The notes beneath the pieces are model-generated. The model saw nothing but the letters and a program-made list of their open reading frames with translations. It ran no database searches and was not told the origin of the DNA. The position numbers were made by a program, and so were the translations under genes. A stretch of 64,000 nucleotides of DNA, taken from Apteryx mantelli (Eukaryota; Chordata; Aves; Apterygiformes; Apterygidae). The stretch spans positions 85,864,007 through 85,928,006 of the forward strand of contig NC_089978.1 in NCBI RefSeq assembly GCF_036417845.1, read 5' to 3'. Shown here one piece after another: positions 35,601-50,600 of this stretch (the first letter of the stretch is position 1; each line of letters starts with the position of its first letter).

Positions 35601-38600
35601 AATTAAAATATTTATCTGCGTGGCAGTTCTCTTCAATATACGTGTGATTCTGTACTTAAAAATGGAAACGCCAATTAAAGTATTTCAAATATGCTGTCAA
35701 TGGACTGAATAAAAAACATTTCCAACTCTAACCATTTGCAAAGCAATGAACTTGTCCTCTCTTTCAGTAGCAGCAATTGTTCAACTACTCACACCAGTGT
35801 TTTCAACATTTAAATACAAATGTTGTAACTTGCAGATCTACATCAGTCATTTTCTTTGCCCTAACCAATTCAGTCTTCCTCCTCTTTGTGAGGTAAGTCA
35901 TGGTATTGTGTCAGTATCAGAAAGGTTTGTGCATCTTTGCACTTAAGATGAAAGGTCTGTGTAGAATTGTGTAACTTCATTTAACACTTGTGCGTGTACG
36001 CACATTCCACATAGTGCTATTCCTTCAGATCACTAGTTTCTCTGTAAATATTAATTTAGTCTACAGGTTCTAATTGTATCTTTAAATACCAACACAACTT
36101 ATTTAAAAGTTAAATACAGGTCAAGTAATGTTACAGTATAAGTGTTGCAATATCTAGATGTTTAGCTCAGAAAATTCTACAGAACTTTTAAACACAAGAC
36201 TTCAAACTTGCACACAATAAAAAAAGTTAAACCATACGCCAACAAGAACAAGTTTTGAGATGAGACATGTGAAGAGACAACACTGTAAAACAGAGGAGGA
36301 AGAGGAAGAGCACAACAGCACAGAATGGTTGTGATATTCTATTGGATTCAAGATGATTGGATTCACCAAGCTGAGGATAATGTTCTGCCATGAGTAAGTC
36401 ACAGGTCTATCTCCTCTGAAACTCTGCATGCATGATGAATGAAGTCATTTAGTACACTGGGACATTAAAGTATTCATGACGTGGCTACAAAAGAAATGTA
36501 TACATTCTTACACATAGTACAAAGGTGGACAGATAAGCAAGAAAAAAAAACAAGAAAGATTATCTCACTATCTTACCTCTAACATGAAAAGGACATTCGA
36601 TACAGAAATACAGTATTCTATTTTTGACTATTCTAAACTTTTTGGGAAAAACAACATGGTTTTACTCCCCCCATAAACTTGCATGCTGGGAACACCAACA
36701 TAAAGGAGAACTTTACATTGTAATTACTGTATTATGTAAGCTCAGAGTTTCTTCTCAGCCAAGAAATGTTTGAGAGCCTGAGAAACTGTTCCAGCAATGT
36801 ATCACTACATATTTGCTCAGTTTTAGGCTCTTTGGCAGACATCCACTACTGGCTACCGTTTGACATCACCTACCATATCCATTGGGATAAACATACATTG
36901 ATAAGAGGCCTCTAGCATGTGGTTATAAGCAGCACTGTACCAGGGTAGTGCAGCAATGGAATTACTTAAGAAAGCAAGTTTCCTTCTAAAAAGGAGTGCC
37001 TGTTTAACGATGGGAGGTATCTCAGACACCTTTCACAGTAGGGAATGTTTTCTCTGCTTTTGAATTGTGCCACTGAAGTTAGCACTAGCTCTTATATTAC
37101 TAGCATGAGTAAACAATTTGTAGAAAGATGAGTTAGAAAGCAAACAATACTCAAAGTTTTTGTATGTATATCAGGGCCCTAAAGACAGATAAGGAAGTTT
37201 TTTAATAGAGTAAAAGCAATTTAGGAGTATCAACCCCAGACAAACCAATTAAGCATTTTCTGGGAGAGGAAAAAAAAAAAAAAAAAACCTCTGCATGTCA
37301 GTTACCATCTTTCATTATGTACCAATTAAAATCTTAAATTTATTTCACCCCCCCCCCAAAAAAAAAAAAACTGTTGAAGAAAGTCTTAGAACTGAGAAAG
37401 TACTTGTGACTAAGCCTAACAGTCATCTCGATCCCATGTATTTTTTTTAAAGGAATATTGCCCCCTCAGGTTATTGACAAAATGTTCAAACTTGAATCTT
37501 TAAATTATAATCTCCAATTACAAAACTCCCCAATAAATATACCCTAGAAGTTCTACAAGATTAATGCTGCTTTTCAGTATCAGTAATCTGAACATTATTT
37601 CATACTAATTATTTAAAATTATTATGAACAAGCCAACTACAAATCTAGTGGTTCTCAAGCAACAGCACCTATAGCTCAGTGAGAGCTGCAAATTTTATGA
37701 AGTCTGTTGTGATTTCTGGTAGAACTTAAAAGATTTTAGTGCATGACATTGAAACACAAATATGAATTGTAGCTCTTAAAAGCTCTCTCACTACTTAAAT
37801 CAAGTGTTAGCCTATACTAAACATCAAAATGCAGGAGATTTGAGGCATATTCTCAACCGGTGAAGGAAGTTGTGGGCTGATGGTATACAGTAATAGCCCC
37901 AAGTAGTAGGTGTTTTGACAAAACAGGAAAGAGTAACTCTACAGTTGCTGAGGTCTCCACAGGCAAAACATTCCTAGAAAAAGAATTACAGAAAACTTCT
38001 GTTTTACTCATGCTGCCTGCACAATACAGATTTATGAACACAACTGAAAAAAAGGCACATTGTAGCAATCTAAAATGTCAAATTTTTCCTGCTTAGTTCA
38101 TATTTCCGACGGTCTATAATTTCAGGAAGTCTATGATGTGAAAATTTTGGTACATGATAAATTACATGATTGAGTCAATTACTGTTATGGGATTAGTCTC
38201 ATCTTGACACAAACTTATCTACTGATGATGCAAGATAGGTTGTCAAATAAAAACAGGAAGAAAATGGTTGTTTCACTCTTAGCAGCTTTTGAACCTATGG
38301 AACGCATGAACACCACACACAACTAGACTAGCAATAAATCAACATTCTGGAGGTGAAACTAAGATTAAACAGAAGAGAAGAGCAACTGTGAGATATGAAG
38401 TGGTAACAAAGCAACATTGCAAGACAAAAATTTGCAGTTTCAGTCAGACCTCTACAGCCCACTGCAGACATCCCAGAACGTCACACACACAGAGGGACCA
38501 GCACTATGGGCAGCCTGACTAACAATAGAAAGGGAGATAAAGTTTTGGCAAGTGTTATTTGCTTTCAGAGAACTACATTTTCTCACATGCTCCAACTATA

Positions 38601-41600
38601 AATTGTCAAATTTCCTACTGTGTTCCCTGCTGTACTGTTTCCAGAGCAGTTAGCCTGCAGGTCTGAACACCAAAAAAACCATACTCAAGAGAAAAAGACA
38701 GATGTCAACTTCTACAATCAGCATCTACGTTACCTTCCTTTTGTGGGACTCTGCAGACATCAGACAATATCTGAGCATGTGAAGCACTTCTTTAAGATAG
38801 TAGCTAAGCTACCTGGATTTAATGAATTCAGGAATGAGTGAATCTGGCAGCTAGAAGGGGTAATGGTGCCTCTACAGTGCAAATACAATGGTAGACTATG
38901 TCATGAAATATTACTTCTGAAAAAATCACCACTAATTTAAAAAAATTTGGATGTAGATCATTTATCTGACTTTAATACATCAGGCTTCAATCCTGGTTTT
39001 GCTAAAACAGTAATAGCCCTACAATATCAATAAGGACGGAAGTTGCACATTCCAATTCCACAATATTTGAAAGTTACTAGAGCCCATCTTTTTCAAACTG
39101 ACATCTGTGTTTGCAAATTATTTCAAAAAGCTAATAATACTCTTTGAAACTTTCAGCCTAAGTCATTACAGATTTCTAAAAGAAAAAAAATGGTGGAGAG
39201 TAGATTTGAGTCAATAGAAATATTTAGCTAGCCCAACCCAACTGACATTTTCCTTGAATATACAGTTCTCCCAACTTTGTCACGATTCAACCTAATTAAA
39301 AATAATAGTCAAACTAAAGTTAGAAGGGACTTAGCTTAATCCAGTCCCCCAAACAGGATCAAATATACCAATAGCGTGCCTGAGAGATATTGAATCTGTT
39401 AAAGGCATCCAATCATGGACACTTTAATGCCCCCAAGAAATTCACTTAAATGCTTCATTATCCTTACTGCCAGAAAATTCTCTTAACATCTACTTTGAAT
39501 TTTCTTGATGCAATTTAAGTTATTTTATGTCTGTAGTGGACAAGAAAATAATTCATTTCCTGCATTCAAGAAAGAGACAAGAAACAATGTGCGCCTACAC
39601 CAAATAGACTGAAGTTCAGTGTTTCGTACTGTTGACATTCTACTGTCTGAACACTTCACACAACAGCAAAAAAGACTTCATGAGTGCTTGGATAGCCTCT
39701 TTTTTCAGGGAAAGTTTGCTTAGGTATTTGTTTCAACTTCTTTTCCATCAAAACCAGCACAAATCCTACAAACACAAACCACATGAAACTGCAGGTAAAA
39801 ATATAATGGCTACTTTTTGATAAACCCTTGGCTTCCCCCCCCCATCATCTAAACAAACTCCAAACTAGAACAGACAAGCAGCACGACCACAGAGTGCACA
39901 GTAGCGTGGGAACAATTTTACAGAAACAGCTTATGGGGAAAGGAGAGGGGAAGGATGAGGGTTTCTGTTTTAAAACATGAAGTTTTCACAGTAGGAAGAG
40001 ATTAATATTTAACAAGTACTACTTCAGCAATGCTTCAGAAGCAATTGCATTTATACTCTACTTCTGAATCTTTATTAGAAAATACTTCTAATGAGAGGCT
40101 GCTTTAGGAAATTGCTATAGTTCACTTGCGGTTTCAAGGATTTCAAAAGAGTAGAGTATCTGTTTCCAAATCTTTGGTTAACTAAGCATTCAGAAACTCC
40201 AATTACATGGTTATCGGGAAAATTCTACTTTACTCATCAAAGGAGAGCAATGTGTTTCTCAGAGAACCTAGAAATACCTGAGAGGTCTTGAACGTGTTCA
40301 AATTCAACTATTAACTATGATGCTGTTCAAAAACTGAGAATATAGCACTACATTGATACCAAGTCCAGGAAGAGATTTTGTCTGCAACTTCCTATAGACA
40401 GAGAACAAAATATCTTCAAGATTGGTGCAAATTAGTCAATACAATACTCAGCTAGAGTCTGAAACAGCAACAGTGATCATTCAATCGATACTCTGTAAGG
40501 TATTCTAGCATATGCACACACAGAGGCTGTAACACATCACCTCAACAGATCAGAGGAAATGGATGACATACAATCAGTGGTGGCCCTCTGCTTTCTTCCC
40601 TCTCAAGAGCAAGAGTAAAAATATCAGCGGAAACTTTATGTACTCTAACTGGGTGTGAGTGCTCCCCGCTTCTTCCTTGCCATTCTCATCTGCTGGATCA
40701 GAGGTGATAATTGCTCTGAAATGCAGTTAGTTGCTATGCAAAGAGCTCCAAAGAATAAACACAATCTAATCTTTAAGGGTACGGATGGTCCTAAGCATCC
40801 ACTGGAGGCTCCACTTTCCCATCACAAGAACACAAGATACTTTAAACCAATACTAGTAAATACTTTCTATTGTGAAGCCACAGTCAAAATTGTTACAAAT
40901 GACTGAGTTCTTTTCTATCAGATAATTCCACAGTGTCTGTACGTTTGGCAGGTCACCAAACTATGCACATAAAGATTCATTAAAGTTTTCTTCCAATTCT
41001 TCCAGTACTGCAGTGCAGCTAGAGGTTTGCATTACTTATTCCCTTTTGCTTAAGGAACTAGTTCTTTAACTGCAGGGCTGTATTTTTGAAGGGAGGACCA
41101 GAATATACTGCTGACCAGAATATAACAGCCATGTCATGTCCAGTATCACTCAGCTTGCATGCTGATGACAATTCAGCACTCCTATTCCTTTCATGTCCTG
41201 CAGCATGGTGTCTTCTTACAGTTTTTTGGAAAAATGTTTGCAGGGTCAAGTTGTGAATGAGGAAAATAAAAGCTGCTGACTATATGCTTTTAGAAAGAGG
41301 CAATTTAAATTGGATCATTTTAATTGCATCTGCAATCTAGTTCTAGCATGGCCATGCAAATAGTTTCTCTAGAACAAATGGATGGAGGAAGGAATGGACA
41401 GCTGAAAACTCCCTAAGCCAATAGTGCTGCTGAGGCTCCTTGCCACACAACTATGACTCAAGCCAACAGCAAGGGTGCAGCAAGAAGTTACCTAAGCTAC
41501 TGACTTGGGGATGCACAGCAGATATGAGTCAAGACAAGATACTTTGGGGAACAGATGCTTAAAAAAAAAAAAACCACCCCACACCTTAGTTATACTGGCA

Positions 41601-44600
41601 ATGGTTAAAAATAAATGTAAACTACTCAAGTTACACTGTCAGCCTTAGCAAATCAAAGTGCAGGCTACTGCTAAAATGAGCAGCCTTATACTTTGCTTTT
41701 CAGTTCCCTCCCCACCACCGCCTTGCTGCCACTTCCCCACACTCCCCTGCATGTCCTTAATTTTCAGCCAGTAAGCCAGGAGCCACATGGCCCCAGGGCA
41801 CATGGATCAACAGGAGCACCACCACACTCAACTAGCCTTCTTAACAGGAGTCACACTCAGCATGGATTTAGGTGTTGGGGAAACTGCACCCTGACTCAAA
41901 ACCATGACTTCAACACTTGTAAACTCTGCTCCAATAGGAAAGCAGAAGTAGGAGTTGGGTGCACAATAAACAGATTCCACCCTGCTTAGTTATGTGTACC
42001 ACTGTTAAATTTTTCAACATTATACAAGGTTTCCCTTTAACCAAATTCTTTATGGAATAGACTATTTCTGAATATGTGACTTATTACACTTGCTGCAACA
42101 GAGCTACTTAATTAACGAGGTACTGGGAGAACTCAACCCCAGTTTAAGTAAATCTCTCCAAAACAGCCCTCAAAAATCAAAGTTCTATTCATTTAGTGCT
42201 TGTTTATACTTGCTAAAGTAACACAGATCAAGTAATTTGAGCAGTATACAGCCTATTGGTTAAATATCAGGATAATCCAAGCACAGAAGCTTTATGAGTC
42301 AAACTCCTCCCCCTGCCCACAGACTTGCTCTCTTCACCTCAGCTGATCTTTCTTCAGGGCAGATCTCCACTCCTCCATGTAAGCAGCAGTTCCTTCCAGC
42401 CAGCAAGCCATCACTATCTCTTTTTATGTGCAACAATCTATTTGCCCTTCTCAACTCCCCCCAGCAGGTGCCATTCCCATTTCTCCCAAATTCTGTGGAG
42501 TCATGACAAGCAGAAATTAAGCTCTCTACACAGTGACTACTACTTCATTCCTTCCAGGGAAAAGTACAGTAGGAAAAATTTCATGGGCCATCTGATAATG
42601 CCACTGTGGTGTAAATTAATGGGATCAAGGCACATTTCTTCAGCTAAAACTGTGCCTGTACATAGAATTAACCATGAACATAGTGCAAACAAATTTGAGT
42701 CACCCAGAATTCTCTATGCTTGAGCTTGCATGTTCCAGAACTGGTCTATGCAGCAGTCTAAGACAACAGAAAAAAGTTAAACTGAGCAAATGCTCTGTTT
42801 GGCATAGGTCCCAACCAAAATAAATCCTTTATAAAGTTCTAACCACAAGCATCAAACTTTTACAGTCACAGTATCAATACGAGCCTCACCATGAGAATCA
42901 CATTCTTCACAGATATGAACTTGTTATCATGAAGAAGGGAAAAAGCAAGGAATGGGTGGAAAAAATGTGAAAAACAAACAAAAAAAAAAATCAAGCTTGG
43001 GCATTTAGGTTTTCTTTTAGTTGTTTTAGAATATGGCTAGATTCATTTAAGAAATTCTATTTTGAATGAATGAATTTTCTTGGCTGTTCTAGTTCTACAG
43101 TTCTAATGTACAAGCAGGTTATTAGTTGCTCTCCACTCCCAACAAATCAGTGGCTATATCACACACTCTACCTTTTAAATGGTTAAAAAAAGGGGGGGGG
43201 GGTAAACAGTGAATTTGGTTTTGAACATGTTACAAATATTTTTGTTTTTTATAAAAATTTTCTTTAGTCTGGAAACGAAATCCTACTATTTATAAAGCTA
43301 AAGTTGCATATGAAATTAGATCTATCACTGCAACTCTACATTATAAAAGCCAGTTTTAGTGAACTACTTGTACATCATGGTATCAAATAAGCAGTGTACT
43401 AATTACGTTTTCCTGAGCAAATCATTTTCCTGTGTGTTTTAAGCTTGCCTTATTTTAAAAGAATCTTACCTTTTTTAGTAGGACTGCCACCACGTAATCC
43501 ACTTATGATCTGGACAAAAATATGTTGCAATGCACTATATATGCAAATAAGCTTTGTTCTGTCATGCAGCATCCGGCACTAAATACACAATTTCAGCAGC
43601 ACCCACTCTTTGTAGGGTCCATTTTCTTTGCACAGCAGATGTTACAGCTCATTTTCCAGTAAATATAGGTTTACATGGGTTGATTGTAAGTAAACAAAGC
43701 CAAACATCTGTTTAGTAATTAGTTTTGGCATCCATTTCTCTAACTTGCATTATCCCACTTAATTATCAACTCCAAAAGAAAGCTAGTAGAAGTCACATAC
43801 TTCAAGTTGATGCGGTTAGTACAGAAAGGAAAAATAAAAGGGAAATTCAAAGCACTCTTGAAAGACCATCATGCAAGTGTTGCAGAAGGTTAAGCCCATC
43901 ACCCATTTTTGTTTACCCTTGCAAGGACTTAATTATGCGTGCAACAGGTTTTGCATAGCACCCATTTAATCCATGCCACCAAAATGGTAAATTTGGTAGT
44001 TACCAATCATTTGGATGGGGGTCAAAAGGGCTAATGCCTTAGATTGCTCTTAATCATAAGATATCCTCAGACAAACCTCCCCAGTCTTCATTCTGGCTCT
44101 ACAAACACAAAATCAAGCAGCAGTGAAAATGTAATACCAACTACTTTAACAAACTATTTATAACTTATTTCCATTTAAAATAAAAGTTAGAAAACATTCT
44201 AAACTACATACAAAAGTAAAGTCAGTCATTTTACTCAAATGCACTTCAACTATTGTTACTCTAAGTTAAAACAATTTTACTGGTTCTACTAGAAGTCCAT
44301 TGTTAAGAAAGCAAATAACAGAAATGCAACAGTAAAAAACAACTGTTCAAGGATTCCAAGCAGATGCATTAAAAACCTTCATTAATTTATTTTTGATTTT
44401 TTTTAATGAGAAAAAGCATATTAATACCTTAAAAGCATAATTTAGAGTTATTTAGAAACCTTTACCTGTGCTTGAAGGAGGATTAATTCAAAGGAAGATT
44501 AATTGAAAGATTTTTTTTTTTTTTTTAAGAATGTAATATCAGTTGTTCATTACTGTCACCATAAGAGACTGATAGCATAACAGAACAGGATGCCACAAAA

Positions 44601-47600
44601 TTTACATATATTTAATCCAGTGACTAAGCTTCACACAGTATTATTATTATTAACACTAATCTTAGAGTAAGATTTGTTTCATAACGGGAAATAACAAGAG
44701 TTTCATCCAACTAATTTATCTACCATCTCTGATGCAGTTTAAACAATTTAATTCAAGAGTTATGTAATTATATTTACTCCTCTAACAGTTACCATATTTA
44801 CTTGCTGAGCTATATTCAGGTAGTAACGCTTGGTGCAAAAAGCTTAACATTTTCACTTTAATTCACTCATTAGTCAAATGTATTTAGATTTCTCAAAATA
44901 ATTTTGGACAATAGTCCTTCTCAGACTTTTTTTTGCCTTTTTAAATAAAATTTTCAGCATAAAACTTAAAATATATACACTTTTAATGCATCTTATTATC
45001 CAGCACCAGAACTATTACTTTTCCTAGCTAGCTTGGCAGCAAAAACCATAGCTGCCTCTTTAAAAAAAATAAAATAATAAAACAAAAGCCCCAAAACACA
45101 CAGCAGCAACATGCCTGACATTTGTACAACACACAGATAAGACCACAAAGAAATCATAATCTAAAAACGGAACACAACACAATGGGAGGCCTCCTGCGGG
45201 TGTTCATATTCTTTTCACCTACTATTCTGTGGAGCTCTAAAACTATCGTCACATGTAATTTGAGTTTTGAGAAAGGGTAGTAGCAGTGCAAGATGACAGA
45301 TCATCTCACACAATTCTCAGGGATACCAGAGTAAAACAGAATTTTCTCCTCACTGTCTCAGGGTTCAAACATCTAACACTGCTCTTTTCAACATTCTGTC
45401 AAATTCAAGGAATATATTCTATTAAGATGCAGATTAATGTGCTCAAAAAGAGCATCTAATTTGGAAGATAAGATACATCTTCATTGTATTCATTATGATA
45501 AAATACATCTTCAGCTGTTCAATGAATTTGCCATCTTGGTGACCAAAAGTCAGGGACTCAACTCCTGAAAATGAGAATGGTACATGCAGCAGTACTAAAA
45601 TTTTCATCGCATCACCCTGATGCAGTGCTTCTACAGACAGCTCTGGAAGAATAACTCTTAAAAAACACCACTATCAGGAGTTCAGTGTACAGATAATAGA
45701 CCCTTAACAGATCTACAAGGATTGCTTATACCACTTAATAATCAATTTCATAGGCAGTTGTGAAGTACATGTTGTTCATTAGTATTTGAATTCACATCAG
45801 ATGGTGTACTGGACAGCTAACTTGTATTATTCTGTCTTACTTATATACTGTCTTTCTTACTTATAACTGAAACTTCCTAATGTTTCAGTTTTCAGAACTG
45901 ACTGAATGCATGTTTAATACTTACAAGGAGGATTCCTTCCTCACATCTTTTGACTCTTATGAAAGTCTGATCAGGTTCTGATTTTCTTAATAGAATAAGT
46001 TTACTTGCATCCTACATGCACGCATTTCGATTAAACAAAACAGTCAAGAAAAGAGGTGAATATTATGGAGATAGATTTACTAAAATGAGATTTCAAAGGT
46101 CTGCACAAAAGCAGCTCAGGTGACGAGCAGACCGCTCTCTATTATTTTCAATTCCTAAAGTGAAGGATAGATTAAGATCTGACAACGTATCTCTGGAAAG
46201 ACAACTGGATTTCTGAAGCATTTAGAAATCACAGCCTGCAAAGCTACGACACTGAAGTCTTAAGTGTCATAACACATCCAGAAAAGCAGTGAGCTTCACA
46301 AAGAACATTAAGACACTGAACTGCACTTCTAGAAGAAGAGTCAGTGACTCCAACATGGACCACTTAATACTTCAGCCATCAGAAACAAAGCAGTTTGAGA
46401 ATGGGGAGGGGTGGAGTATTTCATGATGACTTCCTGGATACTCAGTGCCACTTTTTGAAGACGACACTTAAAACTGAAAAGGTTAACTTCCTCCCTCTCT
46501 TTTCTTTCCAGGAGAAAAAAAAAGAGATGTAGGTTCAGCTACTCATTTTCTGGCCCAACTCCTCTTTTTCTAAATAATAGTATGATTTGAAAAGTATTTG
46601 CAGGAAAGCCTACTCCACAGTACAAAGAGGACAGATGAAAAATATCTATAAAAAATTAAGATGCTTTTGATATTAACAATTGCAGGTCTGCCACTATTAA
46701 AATGACAACTAGTTGTCTTTAGAGGTTTGTTCCAAAGAGAAGTGATATTCCTAAGGTATTCCTCATTATGCATATTTTTATTGCTCATTCTATCTAAAGT
46801 CCAGCTGAATTTTTATTAGTTATTTAGGGAACTACAGTGACAGCTTCAAAAACACATTGACAGGTTTCATCAGTGAGTTTATAAACTTAAGTTTTTAGGA
46901 CAGCCAATGACAAGCAAGATAGCAATAAACATTTAATCCATATATGAAGTTAGAAATGCAATTCCATACAGATTTTAAGTCACTCTTTTCTTGAACAGAA
47001 CACTACAAAGTGAAATAATTAACATAAAACATACACAAAGAATAGGTTATAGTCTGGCAAGGTTTGGAACTCATATGAGATAGGAAATATATTTATGCAG
47101 TTCCACAGAATCAAAAACTTCTTAATTTTAGTATCTCCTTGCTTTGTATCCTGTGAACACTGCACTTGAAAAACAGTCTAGTTTTCAGTCTAGTTTCAGG
47201 AATAATCCATAGTATAACTGAACAACAAATAACCTAATTTACCTAAGACAAGGTGCAAATAAATTCTTCTGAAGTGAAGCCTATTATATATGCAATCTTA
47301 TACAGCACCACTGTAGGCAAGCATGGCAGGGAACACGTTTTTCTATCATAATGCATACAAGGTTTCCTTCATTCAGAAAAAAAACCCACAACTGCCTGTT
47401 CAACTGATGTGTGAAAATGAACAAGCAAGCAACTGACCCGTTTGCTCAGTCCCATAATGCTTTATCTTGGTTTTGGGCATTACATCTTGTAACAAACTAT
47501 GCTAGTCTAGAAGAAACGAGGCAATATATTATTCCACAGACTAGAAAACAAAGCTACCTCTCCATTCCAAAGTATCTCACAAACAGCCATTTCCACACAC

Positions 47601-50600
47601 ACATGCATTTCCTCACCTACTACTTAAAAAGCACTTTAAGCAGCACAAGCAAGAGAACATGCAATACCTCAAAGGGAAGTAAATATGTTGAATGCACATT
47701 CCCAATTGGACTTCATTATTGTGTTTATTTATAGGCTTGTCTATGACACTTGTCACAATATTAGAATGTCTCACAAACAAGTACACTTTGTAGCAGCTAT
47801 CACATAAAACCAAGAACAGTCTTACTCCAGGTGATAGGTTCTTAAACAGTGTCTCAAATCAACACCAAAAACATAAACCCACTTTCTCTTTTTCTGACCA
47901 AAGTACCAAAGTCAAAACACTTAATATAACTGGGCAAGGTATACTCTTTATATTTAAACCAAAAAACAGGCAATTTAACTGCATTACTATCTCTTCTCTG
48001 CCACATATCCAACGTCTTTCCGGGACTGAAGTCTGAACCGCGTTTACAAAGGATGCCAGCTACCACAATACTACCACTACTGCATTTCCTAACAGTCATG
48101 ACAGATTCCCAGTCAACGCAGATCTTAAGTATTTCCTAATCCTTAAATAATTAACTAATTGCATATCCCCCCACCCCTCCATGCACGGTAACTCTCATAT
48201 AGCTCTCCACAAATATGTCCTAAAATGTAATTAGAGACCATTATCTGTTCATAAAATCAAGAACATACATGCCTTAAGAACTGAAGTCTAAAGCTGCTCT
48301 ACTACTTGTAACTTCTAATGCAGTCAGCATTTCATGTGAAGAACACATCACAATCAAGGCACTCAGATCTTCACTTTGTAAAGATTTCATTATTCATTCT
48401 TCTTTCACATTGAAAGGAATACAGGTATAGCCAAGGCACAGAATGTCACTGCCAACTTAGGAAGGCGATCTATTTCAGCAGTCTATATTTAAGAGTTAAC
48501 ATTAAGCAAAAGACTGAATTTATTACATTAATTATGGTTAAGTTTCTCAGGAGACTAATAAGAAACAACTGCTTACAAAGGCTGTTTCCTAAACCAGACA
48601 AAAAAACTTTATGCTCCCACCCACTGTAGGTTTAAATATCAGAATTTTCTTTCATAATTGCCAGTGCTAAAACTTCCTTTATTTTGCCATAACCCAATGA
48701 CAATCTAATGCCATCTTCCCACTATTATGAATACCTACAGTTTTCAATTAGCACATTCTATCTCCAAAAGCAAAATTTCCATGACATATAAAGGTAATTC
48801 ACTAAATCTTCAATTCTTGTCCAAGAAAATGCTCATTCTAACATTGAAAACTTAAATCTACATAGCATCCCTAGGCAATTAACCCATGTCAGATGGCATT
48901 AAGGATTTAAGCACCTTTCTGGATATAAGATGAGGTGGAAGCTTTGGGGGCCGCAAATAGCTAAGGAAATAAGATTGATGGATAGCATATCTATTATTCT
49001 TCATGCAGAAGGATAAGTAGACACCAACTGAAGCCAAACTGCAAGAGCATAAGAAAACACATTCATACAGCTTTTACATTTTTGATCATTACTAAAATAT
49101 TGATGGAAATAAGCAAATGTGATAAATCCCAATAATAAGGCTGGTGGATCTATCTTAGAAAAAATAGGATTTTAGATGTTCTGCAATCAACTACTAAAAG
49201 AATACATACACACTGTCTAAAAGAATAATGGTGGACAAAATGGGGGTCATTTCTGAAATACTTTTATAAAAATTACACAGAATGTAAGTAACAAGTTTTC
49301 ACTAGAAGCCAATGTTTAGGAACTCGCTCCTATTTCAAATCAAGATCAAGAAGACAGCAATTCTGTTTAGTTTAGCTTTCAGAAATTATGTATGAGAATT
49401 GTTAACAGCTATATTTAATTTTACTGTTTTAGCACCAGGAAAGACCATGAGCTCCCACAAGCAGCATACTAGATTATGTATAGTCACTCTTGGACCAACA
49501 AATAAGAACACAGCAAATATTAAACTTTTATTTAAGTAAAAAAAAAAAAATCCTTTCTTTTCCATGAAACATGTTGTGTTGCTACAGGTTCATGCATTAA
49601 AAAAAATGTCATGAAGTTGGGCACACGATTATGTTTCAGCTACTGCACGTATGTATGTTATGCAACAACATACTGCATCTGCCAGCAGTATAAAAGTTGT
49701 GGTGTTCTCGCAAGCAATATATCACCTTTTCAGAAATGCATGTCTTAGTAATTACTAGTTAACTATTTAAAATTTCTACAGTAAGACAGGTATAAAATTA
49801 TGAAACAAGACTCTAAATAGCATACTTGATTTAAACAGAATTACTTACAGCAATAGATTTACAGTGAAGCATGGAAGCAGCATTGGAATAACGAGTTTTA
49901 CTATCATTCATAAAACACTGCCAGTATTGATTACTGGCTAATGGTAAGTTATCAGACAGTATTAAATGGTGAGAAGGGAATGAACATGTGAACTGAGCTA
50001 TTGAAGAGCTAGTTAGAAACTAAAGGGTGAAAAAAGGCTCAAAATACCACTATGCTTCAGTCACATAGACTCTAGCAGTTAGTATTAATAAGCGGAGTAC
50101 ACAGCACCAGGAACTTAATGACACACTGAAGTAGGTGCTCAGAAACAGAAGCACATCCTGGAAAACTGCCACAGAGGATACAAGTGGGCAAGACTTAAGA
50201 ACCAGTTCACTATTCAGCAATTTATGCTTCTGCATATTTTCTTTTAAAATGCACCCAGTAATGTATTTGTAATGATTTTTTCTTTGTGTAAATAGTCTGT
50301 ACAGCTTTTAATCTTTAAAGGGGCTTTGTACATTAATGTATCTGTCATTAACTAGTTAATAATGTAGTATATTCAAGACTAACTGATAATTTTGAAATGA
50401 GGCAAGGCAAGGGCCAAAAAGTCCTTTTCTTGAACATAATTAGAATATGACATGGTCAAAACCAAACACACTAGAAATGTTTTGCATTTGGAATCAAAAC
50501 ACATTTTATTCCAGTAGGTTTCTTTGAGGCATTCTGGGAAACAGAAACAAACCAAAAGCATTAAAAAAAAGTCTCTGGCTGTGACAAACTTAGTTTAACA